A stretch of 64,000 nucleotides of DNA. Source: an uncultured Aquimarina sp. (lineage in GTDB: Bacteria > Bacteroidota > Bacteroidia > Flavobacteriales > Flavobacteriaceae). The notes under the pieces were generated by a model. The model saw only the letters and a program-made list of their open reading frames with translations, was not told the DNA's origin and did not search any database. The stretch is from positions 1 through 64,000 of the forward strand of contig CANMLG010000019.1 in assembly GCA_947498765.1 (NCBI GenBank). Reading direction: 5' to 3'. Position numbers and translations under genes: made by a program. Below, one piece after another: positions 17,340-26,378 of the stretch (positions within the stretch are counted from its first letter, which is position 1; the number at the start of each line of letters is the position of its first letter).

Positions 17340-18560
17340 TTAGAGCACACAAGAAGCATGTTCCAATAAAATAAAATCCTCTAAGTATTTATATTTTTTA
17401 GTAAACATTCCTTTCTTTAAAACACAAGCTTTTTCTAAAACAGTATGATTAGGGTTATTTATAATTAAAGGAAGAATTTTTGAAGCAAATTGATTACCAA
17501 ACTCAATACTACTAAATTCAGGTAGCTCCCCGGGGAGATTATCAACTGCCATAACTGCTACACTATTTGGATTTTTATAATCAGTTTCCGTACCTGTTAA
17601 TATATCATATCCATAAATCGGTTTTTCTGGTGTTGATGCTCTAATACAAGTGGGTATAGGTTCATTAAGATCACATGAAATATCAGCAACCGTATTTATC
17701 TTAAAGTTGTGATGATTCATTTGTTTTTTTGTAAAAAGCATAGGCATATCCTTATGATAATAATGACCCGCTATAAATAAATCAGCATGTTGAACGAATT
17801 TTAAAAAAGTGCTTTCGTAATTATAAGGATATTTTATAAAATCTTTTTCACAAAACTCCTTTGTAATAGAGTGTTCTAAATAATTAGACTTTCGCAATTG
17901 AGTAAATGTAGGAAAAGTATATTCGGCATTTAAAAATTCGGTTGGTGTTATTTGTTTAAGTCCTATGCTCTCTAAAAAATTGGCTATTCCACCTCCTACA
18001 TTTCCAGTTCCAGTAACTACAATTTTTATATTTGGAATAGTGTATTTAGTAATTTCATTTTTTAAATCATCAACACTCGAAAAAATGTTCGGTTTCGGCA
18101 ATACAAATAAGTTATTTTTCAATCCATAAGTACGGATAGCATGGTAAGCTCCTATATTACCTGCACTTTTCCCAAAAGCAACCAAGCGTTTATTAAAACT
18201 ATCTACTAAATTTTCATGATCATAAAATGTGATTTTCTTTTCTGTTAAACACTTTAAATAGCTTTTATTATGCGCTTGCATTTTGGTTGTATGCGAAAAA
18301 AAGAAATAGGTTTTATAGGGTATTAAAGCTTCCTCTGGAACTTCTTTAATCCCTAAAAAAATATCAGCATCATTTACATTTTTAGTTACTGTAAAACCAA
18401 GTTTAGCGTAATCAGCATCAGAAAAACATCTAGTAGATGAACTTTCTATTATAAATTGATGTTGAGGATAACAATCCGCTATTTTTTGTAATTGTAAAGG
18501 AGAAAATAATACGCGAGTTTCATGTATTGATTTATGTTCCTTAATAAGGGCAAATTTCAA
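17340..18560 (-). CDS. Saccharopine/alanine dehydrogenase-like NAD(P)-dependent oxidoreductase
   Basis: A 406-residue cytoplasmic enzyme of the AlaDH/PNT-saccharopine dehydrogenase fold. The N-terminal domain begins FALIKEHKSIHETRVLFSP and holds Lys72 (GIKEVP) and His90 (FFFSHT). Their spacing matches the catalytic Lys/His pair of saccharopine dehydrogenase and alanine dehydrogenase. The nucleotide-binding loop VTGTGNVGGGIANF lies at about residues 182-195, and the C-terminal part has VADISCDLNEPIP and DNLPGELP. This tail pattern favours the lysine-forming saccharopine dehydrogenase group over true alanine dehydrogenase, but the exact amino-acid substrate is not settled. An IS relic abuts the 3' end without visible damage. 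Confidence 0.8.
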   Translation of the reverse strand: MKFALIKEHKSIHETRVLFSPLQLQKIADCYPQHQFIIESSSTRCFSDADYAKLGFTVTKNVNDADIFLGIKEVPEEALIPYKTYFFFSHTTKMQAHNKSYLKCLTEKKITFYDHENLVDSFNKRLVAFGKSAGNIGAYHAIRTYGLKNNLFVLPKPNIFSSVDDLKNEITKYTIPNIKIVVTGTGNVGGGIANFLESIGLKQITPTEFLNAEYTFPTFTQLRKSNYLEHSITKEFCEKDFIKYPYNYESTFLKFVQHADLFIAGHYYHKDMPMLFTKKQMNHHNFKINTVADISCDLNEPIPTCIRASTPEKPIYGYDILTGTETDYKNPNSVAVMAVDNLPGELPEFSSIEFGNQFASKILPLIINNPNHTVLEKACVLKKGMFTKKYKYLEDFILLEHASCVL

Positions 18561-18690
18561 AATGGTATAATATTTGTAAAAATTTTACGAATGCAAAGAT
18601 ATTACAATTATATTTGCAACCCGAATTTGATATTTATATCAAGTTTCAATTTATAAATGGTAAATTTTTATTTACCCATCACAAAAAAAT

Positions 18691-19087
18691 GGGGTCGACT
18701 GGTTTTGACAGCGAGACCAATTGGATTGTAAGCACGCCGAGCTAAGATGTTAAGGCTCGTAAATATCTATATCACTTTTTTAAACGGCGAGAATAACTAC
18801 GCCCTAGCTGCATAATCTGAATCATAGTAGGATAATGCCTCGGTCTACTAGGTAGACAAGCAGGATACTCTTCAAAAGCCTTGGTTTACGGCGTTTGGTT
18901 TTTGAGTATCGTAAAAGTAAACATAGAAACAGTAGGGTCTTGATATTGTTTTGAAGCTAAATTAAGAATAAGGAATGCGTTGGTTGTTTTTGACCGGCAA
19001 GTTCACGAAAATCTAAACAAAAACTAAGCGTGTAGAAAGCAGTTGTAATTGCTTGTTTGGACGAGGGTTCGAATCCCTCCGACTCCA
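18691..19087 (+). ncRNA. ssrA: tmRNA (transfer-messenger RNA), tag GENNYALAA
   Basis: The 5' end GGGGTCGACTGG pairs with the 3' acceptor CGACTCC (19080-19086) plus discriminator A. The T-arm GAGGGTTCGAATCCCTC is intact. The tag reading frame at 18786-18815 (GGC GAG AAT AAC TAC GCC CTA GCT GCA TAA) encodes GENNYALAA. The RNA rescues stalled ribosomes and marks the nascent chain for proteolysis. CCA is not encoded. A strong terminator follows immediately, and the accessory island begins just downstream, a common arrangement because tmRNA 3' ends are integration hot spots. Confidence 0.96.
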
Positions 19088-19091
19088 CAAA

Positions 19092-19124
19092 AAACTCCCG
19101 AATCATTAATGATTTCGGGAGTTT
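19092..19124 (+). terminator. tmRNA terminator
   Basis: AACTCCCGAA (19093-19102) pairs with TTCGGGAGTT (19114-19123), with the palindromic ATCATTAATGAT spanning its centre and a T-run after. It starts five bases after the tmRNA. Confidence 0.85.
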
Positions 19125-19133
19125 GTTTTTTTA

Positions 19134-19156
19134 GTCGACAATTTGGTCGACAATTT
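19134..19156. repeat. Short tandem repeat GTCGACAATTT beside tmRNA
   Basis: GTCGACAATTT occurs at 19134-19144 and again at 19146-19156. GTCGAC also occurs at the tmRNA 5' end. Sitting between the tmRNA terminator and the island, it could be part of an old attachment site or the tail of a lost integrase gene; this is speculative. Confidence 0.4.
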
Positions 19157-19244
19157 TAGTGAAATATTTTTATCTTTTGATCAATTATCAGTTTCACTTA
19201 AATCTTTAAGTAATTTTAAACTATACATATTTTAGACACAAAAA

Positions 19245-19267
19245 AACCCCAGACAATGTCTGAGGTT
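19245..19267 (-). terminator. Terminator of the island operon (after the Abi-like gene)
   Basis: AACCCCAGAC...GTCTGAGGTT forms a 10-position stem with one mismatch around AAT. On the minus strand it ends in a run of T (plus-strand A-run at 19239-19246). It lies about 75 bp beyond the stop of the Abi-like gene. Confidence 0.65.
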
Positions 19268-19341
19268 GTTTATTTTTTTTGAGTGCACCACTAATGCAAA
19301 TGAATAATGGGACACTTTTATACTACAAACATACAAATATT

Positions 19342-20223
19342 TTATAATTCAATATCATAAGAATACCCTAATTTTTTTTTGATGATGCCTTTTATCACAA
19401 CATTGTCTGTAAATTTATTGAACAATTTAATTAACTTTTCTTCTAATTCATTCTTTCTATTGCTGGAAATATTATTCATTAAATAGAGTAATGCTTTTAT
19501 AGCTGAATCTAAACTATGACTGTAATTATTGTTAAAAGGTATTTCTGGAATTCCACTAACACCTTCATCGATATGTAAATCAAATATCACGCCACTATGA
19601 GCACAACTATTTCGTACAAACACCAACGTATCTAAAAAGTTTTGCAGTTTATGTGGCTTCTTTAAATTGTATTGCTCTGCAATTAGTTTTCTAACATCTT
19701 GGTCTATTATATGCTCATATACTTTGACAATCGAACCAAAAGTATAATACTCAAATGTTTTCCAACAAGGTGCATATATATCATCAGGGTATTTAGCGTG
19801 GTGCTTGCTTATTTGAATATTCTTCTTTTTAAAATTGTTGTTGTAATGCGCTTTAATATCTTTTAAATATTCTTGTGCCATTACAGTTGGGTCTGTGTAC
19901 CAAATAGCATTATCATGATAATGCATAGACGCCCAATAGATAAGATTAGTTCTAAAATTGAGTTCTAATCTGTTTATGTACTTAATTAGTAAATATCTTA
20001 AATCAACATCTAAGTAGTATAAATCAATAACGGTTGAAAACTTAGTTCCTTCAGCAAAATTATGTTCTGCGTCAATTTCAAAAGGATGCCAATAGAAGCC
20101 TAAACGGTAGTAGCCAATATCTAACAATATTTCTTTTATTTTATCTTCTTCAATGTCTAAAACCATACCTCTGTCACGAAGTTTTCTTATCTGGTTTTCT
20201 ATACTTGTTGCTACTCCTGCCAT
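19342..20223 (-). CDS. Abi_2 family (AbiD/AbiF-like) HEPN abortive infection protein
   Basis: A 293-residue protein of the Abi_2 family. The N-terminal signature LRDRGMVLDIEEDKIKEILLDIGYYRLGFYWHPFE is typical, and the C-terminal part holds RNSCAH at residues 204-209, the R-x4-H motif of HEPN ribonucleases. Known family members confer abortive infection against phages; RNase action is inferred from the motif. The gene starts 7 bp after the res stop codon, so it is probably translated from the same mRNA as the type III restriction genes and may form a backup layer of that defence. It is intact and ends in front of a terminator. Confidence 0.88.
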   Translation of the reverse strand: MAGVATSIENQIRKLRDRGMVLDIEEDKIKEILLDIGYYRLGFYWHPFEIDAEHNFAEGTKFSTVIDLYYLDVDLRYLLIKYINRLELNFRTNLIYWASMHYHDNAIWYTDPTVMAQEYLKDIKAHYNNNFKKKNIQISKHHAKYPDDIYAPCWKTFEYYTFGSIVKVYEHIIDQDVRKLIAEQYNLKKPHKLQNFLDTLVFVRNSCAHSGVIFDLHIDEGVSGIPEIPFNNNYSHSLDSAIKALLYLMNNISSNRKNELEEKLIKLFNKFTDNVVIKGIIKKKLGYSYDIEL

Positions 20224-20230
20224 TTATAAT

Positions 20231-22873
20231 TTATTGCATATCCTTTAAAATATCTATTAACTCTGCTACAGTTCTTGCGCCATTTAATCTATCTGTTTTA
20301 AAGACCATAAAGTAGCGATAGTCATCTCCTGCTTTACTTGCCCACTTTTCACCTAAGCGTAATTTTTGTTGACTGTCCGAACCATCTAAATGGTCTCCTT
20401 TAGTTTCAATTAAAATAGTTTTACCGTTTTTCATTTTAATAATGAAGTCGGGATAATGATTTACAAAACCATTTATCAATAAGCCTTTACCACGTTCTAA
20501 ATTTCTATGCCAGAATACTACGCTATCAAGGTTTGCAACCTCGTTAATAACTTGCTTTTCAAAATCATTCATTTCACCCTCTTCGATATATAGGTTTTTA
20601 GTGATTCCTTTAAGAGTGTTTTTGGGACTTATTTTTTTAGAGAACTTAAATGATGGTTCGCATACTACTGTTCCTTTATCTAATAAAATATCAAACTGTT
20701 TTTCAGAATGTTGGTCTGCTAATTCGTTTATTTTGTTCTTAATTAGTTTAGCGTAAAAAGGTTCATTATTAGTTATTTCAGCTACCTTTTCGCTATTGAG
20801 GTCTTTTATTATCTTCTTAACATAAACAATGATTTGTGGCTCTGGAATCTGGTCTATCTTCTTAATGATTTTAGTAATACGACCAGCTATTTGATTTACC
20901 TTTTGCTCAGGTGTAAGTGTTGATAGGTATTCTGCAAATGCTTCTTTTACGTGATTATCTACATACTTATACTCAGGCACATACTCATCCTTTCGACCCT
21001 CTGCTAAATCTATACTTGCCATTTTAGAAGCTGTACGAGTTAAGTCAATATTACTATCCTGTTTATCTAATTCAAAGCCTTGTAATAAAAGGTTTTTAGT
21101 AAGTGGAACAAGATTTTCAGGCTCAATAAGTGAAGGTGCAGTTTTAATATGAAATGTTGGGATTATAACTTTAGTTGCTTCTTCTTTAAAAACCTCTTTG
21201 ATTGGGAATACTTTTATCTTTTCTTTCAAGTCGGTTGGTATTAAATTATCTTCTTTTTCCAGTTCTTCCATTTTTTTCTCAAACTCTGCATTGGTATCTC
21301 CTGCAAGTTTTAAAATATCCTCTAACTGGTTTGAACCTTTTTCAGACTCTGTAAGCTGTTTTACGTCATCTACATTAATATTAACCTCATCATCATCTTT
21401 TGCATCAGAGGTAGGTGGTTGTTCTTGTTGTTTTCCAAATAAATCTTCAAAACTACCTTTACCAGTTGTGGTGTCTATTTTAGATTCTATCTGCTGTTCT
21501 TTTACTCTATAATCTTTTGCACTAAATCCTGACTTATTAAGACCTAAAATGATTTTATCTAAAGTGTTTAAGAAATTATTAGATGAAGTAAATACATACG
21601 AGTAATTCAATAAATCTTCTTGATGTTTGGTAACATAAGGCAACCTTAATACTCTACCTAAAATTTGTTCTACATCTACTGATGATGATTTATTTGCCAA
21701 TGAAGCTAATACATAAGCAAACGGACAATCCCAACCCTCTTTTAAAGCATTAACAGTAATGATATAACGTACTTCACAATCACGACTCATTAAGTCTAAT
21801 TTCTTAATCTCGTCTTTGTTAGCAGTCTTTATTTTTATTTGATTTTCTGGAATACCTATTTCTATTAAGCTATCTTTTATCTTATCAAAAGTTACATTGT
21901 CATCATTGGTTTTGGGTTGTGCCTGGAATAATACTATAGGTCTAATATATTTACCACCATTTGCTTCTTGTACTTTTGCTTTAGCCTCTAAAGTCTTTTG
22001 CATTTGTATGGCACTACTTAACACCTCTGTAGTATCTTGATGATTGTAAACAATAACAGGTAGTTTTACCATATTGTTTCTTTTCAGCTTAATGGCATCA
22101 ACAAAACTTATGATATTACTCTTGTTACGTGGTGTTGCTGTTAAATCAAATATGAAACTTGGATTAATATTGTTTAACATATCCATCCTTAAATCAGCTT
22201 CAAAATTGTGACTTTCATCTATAACGATAACAGGATTTAAATAGGCTATCACTTGTATTAACGCAGTATCATCTACATTGTCAAGATTAGCTTTTAAGTC
22301 TCTGAAATGAGATACAAATTCTGCTAAGTTTTCATTTTCTCTATAAGCTCTTGGCAGCCCTTTTCTAACCGTTTCTACAAATGATTGAACACTTAATACT
22401 AAAATGCTTAGTTGTTCTTTTACCTCTACAGGATTGAACCCTTGACCAAATAGTAGAGCTTCTTTATCATATACTTTTACATTTCCATTAAAATGAGTAT
22501 CTATTTTTTGCCTGTATGGATGAGCAGGATTGTTTAGATTTTTATAAGTCTGTTTTAAGATAGTATCTGAAGGTACAAACCAAACTACTACTTGTGGTTT
22601 ATCTAACGGAAAACTATCGAAGATAGGTTTTAGCGCATTACAAGCTATAAATGTTTTACCACCAGCTGTTGGCACTTTTACAGTTACTCTTGGTACACCT
22701 TTAATTGAGTTGTCGTAGGGTCTTAGAAAGTTATCTTCTAAAGTCTGTAATGAAATACCTTTGCTTTCCCAAAAGTTAGCAAACGCATTATTAAGATGTC
22801 TTGTAGTATCAAGTTCCTCTATATACTTCGTAAGGTCATTTATTACCTCTTGTTGGTATTTTTTTAATTCCAT
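20231..22873 (-). CDS. Type III restriction enzyme Res subunit (helicase-nuclease)
   Basis: An 880-residue SF2 helicase with a nuclease domain. Motif I is VPTAGGKT (residues 67-74), motif II VIDESH (217-222), motif III DLTATPR, and motif VI region VEQILGRVLR. The C terminus carries a PD-(D/E)xK-type site, PDFII then ILIETKGD (Asp809, Glu823, Lys825). This composition matches Res of type III restriction-modification, which translocates or slides on DNA and cuts after meeting another complex. It follows mod by 2 bp, so expression is coupled. It is full length without visible frameshifts. Confidence 0.93.
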   Translation of the reverse strand: MELKKYQQEVINDLTKYIEELDTTRHLNNAFANFWESKGISLQTLEDNFLRPYDNSIKGVPRVTVKVPTAGGKTFIACNALKPIFDSFPLDKPQVVVWFVPSDTILKQTYKNLNNPAHPYRQKIDTHFNGNVKVYDKEALLFGQGFNPVEVKEQLSILVLSVQSFVETVRKGLPRAYRENENLAEFVSHFRDLKANLDNVDDTALIQVIAYLNPVIVIDESHNFEADLRMDMLNNINPSFIFDLTATPRNKSNIISFVDAIKLKRNNMVKLPVIVYNHQDTTEVLSSAIQMQKTLEAKAKVQEANGGKYIRPIVLFQAQPKTNDDNVTFDKIKDSLIEIGIPENQIKIKTANKDEIKKLDLMSRDCEVRYIITVNALKEGWDCPFAYVLASLANKSSSVDVEQILGRVLRLPYVTKHQEDLLNYSYVFTSSNNFLNTLDKIILGLNKSGFSAKDYRVKEQQIESKIDTTTGKGSFEDLFGKQQEQPPTSDAKDDDEVNINVDDVKQLTESEKGSNQLEDILKLAGDTNAEFEKKMEELEKEDNLIPTDLKEKIKVFPIKEVFKEEATKVIIPTFHIKTAPSLIEPENLVPLTKNLLLQGFELDKQDSNIDLTRTASKMASIDLAEGRKDEYVPEYKYVDNHVKEAFAEYLSTLTPEQKVNQIAGRITKIIKKIDQIPEPQIIVYVKKIIKDLNSEKVAEITNNEPFYAKLIKNKINELADQHSEKQFDILLDKGTVVCEPSFKFSKKISPKNTLKGITKNLYIEEGEMNDFEKQVINEVANLDSVVFWHRNLERGKGLLINGFVNHYPDFIIKMKNGKTILIETKGDHLDGSDSQQKLRLGEKWASKAGDDYRYFMVFKTDRLNGARTVAELIDILKDMQ

Positions 22874-22875
22874 TC

Positions 22876-24669
22876 TTAGAAACGTTTTATATCTCTTGGT
22901 ATCTTTTTAAATATGATGTTTTTATTGAGCATATAAGTTTCATCCAACAAACAGATGTCTGCGTAAATAATATACTGCTCTTGTAACTCTTTTATAATAC
23001 CCAAACTATTATTATCTAATGTGGTTAAGCTATCTTTCTCATAGTAAAAGTAATATCCTGTATCTTGATAATTATCTAATAGATATTTAGCATCTTTAGA
23101 TTGTGGTCTTGTTAATGATTGCTTAGTTTCTGTATAGAAGATGTAATTTCGTATTATATCTTCTCCTACCTCTTCATTAAGATTTTCATTGTCTTTGAAA
23201 ATAGGCTTACCTAACTCATAAAAATCGAAAGAACCACCCGTTCCATCAATTTGTTTTTTAGTATTGCCATAACCATCAATAACTGCTTTTACTCTTTTGA
23301 TAGTTATATCCTCACAAATATTTAATAGGTTTCCTTTCTTATCAAATTCATCACATTGTATTAAAATAAACTTTCTTTTAGAATGCTCATTTTCACTATT
23401 AAGTTTTAAAACTGCGTGACCTGTAGTACCTGAACCTGCATAAGAATCTAATACAATAGCATCATCATTAGAAAACCACTCTACTAACTCTGTAGCAAAA
23501 AGGTGCGGTTTAGGGTTTTCTAATTTAATTCCAATCAATTTTTGAAATTCATCATCACTACCAGCAAAACCAACCATAGTACTAATATTTTCAAACATAT
23601 TTTCGCTCAATATATATTTTCGTTCAGGTTGTTTTGATTCGTCTTCTCCAAAAATTATCTTTTTATTATCAAGTAATGCTTTCATCGTATCTGGTGGATT
23701 ACGCCATCCACGAGCTGGAATTGGACATTCTTTCTTAGTTTTAGGATGTATTAATGGGATGAAATAATCTTCTGGCGCATCTTTTTTATTTGGCCACGCC
23801 ATAGATACACCTCTGTATACCTCTCCTTTCTTATCTATAAATTTATAAGCCTTTTCACCACCTGAAAAATCTTGATTCTTTATCCAGTTTTGAAATTCTT
23901 TATTAACCTTTTCTAAATCGTATTCAAATTTATACTCTTCAAAAATGGCCTTATCTAATTTATACTTTTTACATACATCAATAATATCTTCTGGGTAAGT
24001 TGTCTTCCCCAACTTAGAGAAAACTTTCTTCGCATATTTGAGTATCTCAATAGCATTTTTCTTTTTCCTTATTACCTTTCCTTTTATGGTTTCAAAATTT
24101 TTAGAAAACACTATAATACTTTCGTGTTGATAAGATAATTTTTTCGCATCACCCTTTGGATTTTTTTTATCCCATACTATTGTTCCTAAATTGTTTCTTC
24201 TTCCAAAAATCTCTTCTAATAATAAGATAAGTGCATGATACTCATTTTCGTCAATATGAATGACTATAAAGCCATCATCGGAAAGTAATTTATGTAATAA
24301 CTTTAGACGTGGATACATCATACACAACCACTTGTCGTGACGTGTTAAATCTTCTCCCTCTTTACCAACTACTTCTTGAAACCACTTTTTAATTTTAGGG
24401 TGATTTACATTATCATTATACACCCATCCCTCTTTACCTGTGTTATATGGTGGGTCTATATAAATACATTGTATTTTAGATTCATATTCAGGTAATAACG
24501 ATTTTAACGCTTCGAGGTTGTCACCGTGTATAATTTTATTCCCACTATTAGCCTCAAAACTGTGTTCTGCTTTATCTTTAAAACCATACTGATGTTCTAA
24601 AACTCTATAGGCTACATCTTGGTGATGACTTACTACTTTATCTTTTCCTATCCAATGTAATGTTGGCAT
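22876..24669 (-). CDS. Type III DNA adenine methyltransferase Mod subunit
   Basis: A 597-residue N6-adenine methyltransferase of the beta class: the catalytic motif IV DPPYNTG is at residues 72-78, a variable target-recognition region follows, and the SAM-binding motif I VLDSYAGSGTTGHAV lies near residue 413. Mod sets the recognition sequence for both modification and Res cleavage. Its ATG is 3 bp downstream of the stop of the broken XRE gene, and res follows directly, so xre-mod-res-abi reads as one operon. I see no simple-sequence repeats of the sort that cause phase variation in some type III mod genes. The recognition sequence cannot be read from the protein. Confidence 0.93.
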   Translation of the reverse strand: MPTLHWIGKDKVVSHHQDVAYRVLEHQYGFKDKAEHSFEANSGNKIIHGDNLEALKSLLPEYESKIQCIYIDPPYNTGKEGWVYNDNVNHPKIKKWFQEVVGKEGEDLTRHDKWLCMMYPRLKLLHKLLSDDGFIVIHIDENEYHALILLLEEIFGRRNNLGTIVWDKKNPKGDAKKLSYQHESIIVFSKNFETIKGKVIRKKKNAIEILKYAKKVFSKLGKTTYPEDIIDVCKKYKLDKAIFEEYKFEYDLEKVNKEFQNWIKNQDFSGGEKAYKFIDKKGEVYRGVSMAWPNKKDAPEDYFIPLIHPKTKKECPIPARGWRNPPDTMKALLDNKKIIFGEDESKQPERKYILSENMFENISTMVGFAGSDDEFQKLIGIKLENPKPHLFATELVEWFSNDDAIVLDSYAGSGTTGHAVLKLNSENEHSKRKFILIQCDEFDKKGNLLNICEDITIKRVKAVIDGYGNTKKQIDGTGGSFDFYELGKPIFKDNENLNEEVGEDIIRNYIFYTETKQSLTRPQSKDAKYLLDNYQDTGYYFYYEKDSLTTLDNNSLGIIKELQEQYIIYADICLLDETYMLNKNIIFKKIPRDIKRF

Positions 24670-24672
24670 ATC

Positions 24673-24870
24673 TTATTTAATATCTTTTGTAACTAATAAT
24701 TCTTTAGCATCTATTTTAAGTGTTGAAGCAATCTCGTATAAGTTTTCTAAACTTGGCTGGGTACGATTCTGTACATAACCATTTACAGTATTGAAACTTT
24801 TACCTAATCGCTCAGCAAGCCATACTTACTTAACCCCTCGTTCTTCGAGGACTTCTTTAATACGGTTCAT
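24673..24870 (-). pseudogene. XRE-type controller (HTH) gene interrupted by an in-frame stop
   Basis: From ATG 24870 the minus strand reads MNRIKEVLEERGVK, then TAA at codon 15 (plus TTA at 24826-24828). It continues in the same frame as VWLAERLGKSFNTVNGYVQN, then RTQPSLENLYEIASTLKIDA and KELLVTKDIK to the true stop at 24673-24675. The whole is a 65-residue helix-turn-helix protein of the Cro/C1 type, in which a glutamine codon (CAA) is the probable ancestor of the TAA. Such genes control restriction-modification operons. It stops 3 bp before mod. No good in-frame start lies downstream, so the product should be absent or only made by readthrough. Confidence 0.8.
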
Positions 24871-24907
24871 AGGGAATTATTTTGAATGTTAAATATAGCA
24901 TATACTT

Positions 24908-24919
24908 TGTATTAATACA
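24908..24919. promoter_or_regulatory. Palindrome upstream of the restriction operon
   Basis: TGTATTAATACA is a perfect 12-bp palindrome about 40 bp upstream of the broken XRE start. On the minus strand a -7-like TATATTTA (plus 24890-24897) follows, placing the palindrome at the -33 region. This is the expected position of a controller-protein operator; binding is inferred. Confidence 0.45.
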
Positions 24920-24962
24920 TCGTATTATATTGTATTTGTTTATACACTTAAATGCTACTTTA

Positions 24963-26039
24963 TTAATTTATAGCGTTATTAATATTATTTTCTAACAAAG
25001 CTTGTAGGTGAGAAGGTATTTTATAATTACTTAGGTGTTCACCTGTAGCTGTACTAACCCAATCGGAGCTTTTAGCATCATATTCCCATTCATTATAATT
25101 ACTCAAAAGCTTTTCAGAAAAGGGGTGTTTTTGTGTTTGTTTGGGTAAATTAAAACCAAACCTATCAAATATGCGTTTGCCTTTCATTGAAACTAAAATT
25201 GTATTTAAAGCTTTTATATAAATTTGAGCAGTTGAGGTTTCTTTTTTTCTTTTTTTTAAGTCTGGCTCTGTGAAAATTTTACTTCCGTATTTTATTATTT
25301 CTACAAGCCCGTTTTCTAAATCAGTTACTTTTTGGATATTTTGTCCTTTTCGATTTGTGAATTTGGATGTCCATAGTTTTAGCCATTCGTTTAAGAGTAC
25401 CTCAGCGGTATATTTATCTTTAGTGATAATATGAAAATGTGGATTATATGTTTTCTTTTTTGGATTGAAATTACACTCTAAAGAACGCACTCCAATTAGT
25501 AATTTTCCTTTGCTTCTTTGGTATCGCTTTCTGTATTTTTCGGTTATACGTTGGATACCTTGAATGAATTTCTTAATGTATTTGGGTAAATTATGTGCAT
25601 TACACGCTTTAACTGTTAAGGTCAAAAAATAAGGTTCTTTCCATTTTTCCATAACAGGATAATATCTATTTATTATTTCTGCTTTACGAATGCTACAGCA
25701 TAAGGTACAAAAGCGGTTTTTGCAATATTTTCCATACAAACGACCATCAGCGGTTACTATATTTTGTTGGCAGTAATAGGTGTTCCAGTATGATTTTTCT
25801 AATTCGGGTTCTCCGTTTTCTTGTGCAATTTCTATTAACTGCAACATCATAATTTGCGTAATTGTTTTTCTTTTTGCTCTGCCTTTTAAAGCTTCTTTTT
25901 TGTTGAGGTCGGAACCTTCTCCGTTAACAATTATGTTGTTTTGTCTTGTTTTGTTTGTCCTACTTTCTGCTAATGTATTGAAAGATATTTTGTTAATTCC
26001 TAAAATCTCTAAAATTATACCCAAATAGAATAATAACAC
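24963..26039 (-). CDS. Rolling-circle replication initiator-like protein (HUH endonuclease, Rep_1-type)
   Basis: A 358-residue protein with the features of plasmid rolling-circle Rep proteins. A Cys cluster CKNRFCTLCCSIRKAE (zinc-finger-like) is followed by FLTLTV, then an HUH metal motif in YNPHFHIITKD, then a VEIIKYGSKIF segment whose Tyr is the candidate nicking residue (Y-x-x-K). Such proteins nick one DNA strand at an origin and stay covalently bound. In a chromosomal island it may be a relic of an integrated plasmid or still mobilise the region. It lies upstream of the XRE-mod-res-abi genes on the same strand and divergent from hipBA. The exact start is uncertain because the first 40 residues look non-conserved. 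Confidence 0.78.
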   Translation of the reverse strand: MLLFYLGIILEILGINKISFNTLAESRTNKTRQNNIIVNGEGSDLNKKEALKGRAKRKTITQIMMLQLIEIAQENGEPELEKSYWNTYYCQQNIVTADGRLYGKYCKNRFCTLCCSIRKAEIINRYYPVMEKWKEPYFLTLTVKACNAHNLPKYIKKFIQGIQRITEKYRKRYQRSKGKLLIGVRSLECNFNPKKKTYNPHFHIITKDKYTAEVLLNEWLKLWTSKFTNRKGQNIQKVTDLENGLVEIIKYGSKIFTEPDLKKRKKETSTAQIYIKALNTILVSMKGKRIFDRFGFNLPKQTQKHPFSEKLLSNYNEWEYDAKSSDWVSTATGEHLSNYKIPSHLQALLENNINNAIN

Positions 26040-26378
26040 CTATTTACCAAACACAACTTATCCTTGCCCTAATTACACAATATTATTTCGCAAAAAAAAA
26101 TCATTACACATAACTTTACCCGTATTATGTATTAGAACTTTGTTATTAGTATTAAAAGCTCAAGAAAATACAGCGAAGCCTTTGATTTTACAGAGATTTC
26201 GATACGGAATAGATTTTTTAATGCATGATGTGAGTGAGCTTAATATGTTAATGTTTGCTTTTACATATATTAAAAACAATAAAAGCATATAATAATAGTA
26301 AAAACCAACATTACTAATTATAAAATATTTTGTAAATTTGATAGCATTTACCAACTTTAAATGTTTAAATATATTTTT
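26040..26378. other. Divergent regulatory region between rep-like and hipB genes
   Basis: About 340 bp without a convincing gene. It holds the start regions of two diverging transcripts. On the plus strand TAAATTTG (26333-26340) matches the -7 consensus, with TTA rather than TTG about 19 nt before it, a probable hipB promoter. A small minus-strand open frame (26160-26354) shows no recognisable features. Confidence 0.45.

Noticed and set aside
22876-24669. Phase-variable mod gene
   Set aside because: I looked for tandem simple-sequence repeats in mod and saw none that would switch the frame.
26160-26354. 64-codon minus-strand ORF upstream of hipB
   Set aside because: No domain, no plausible start context, and it overlaps the probable hipB promoter.
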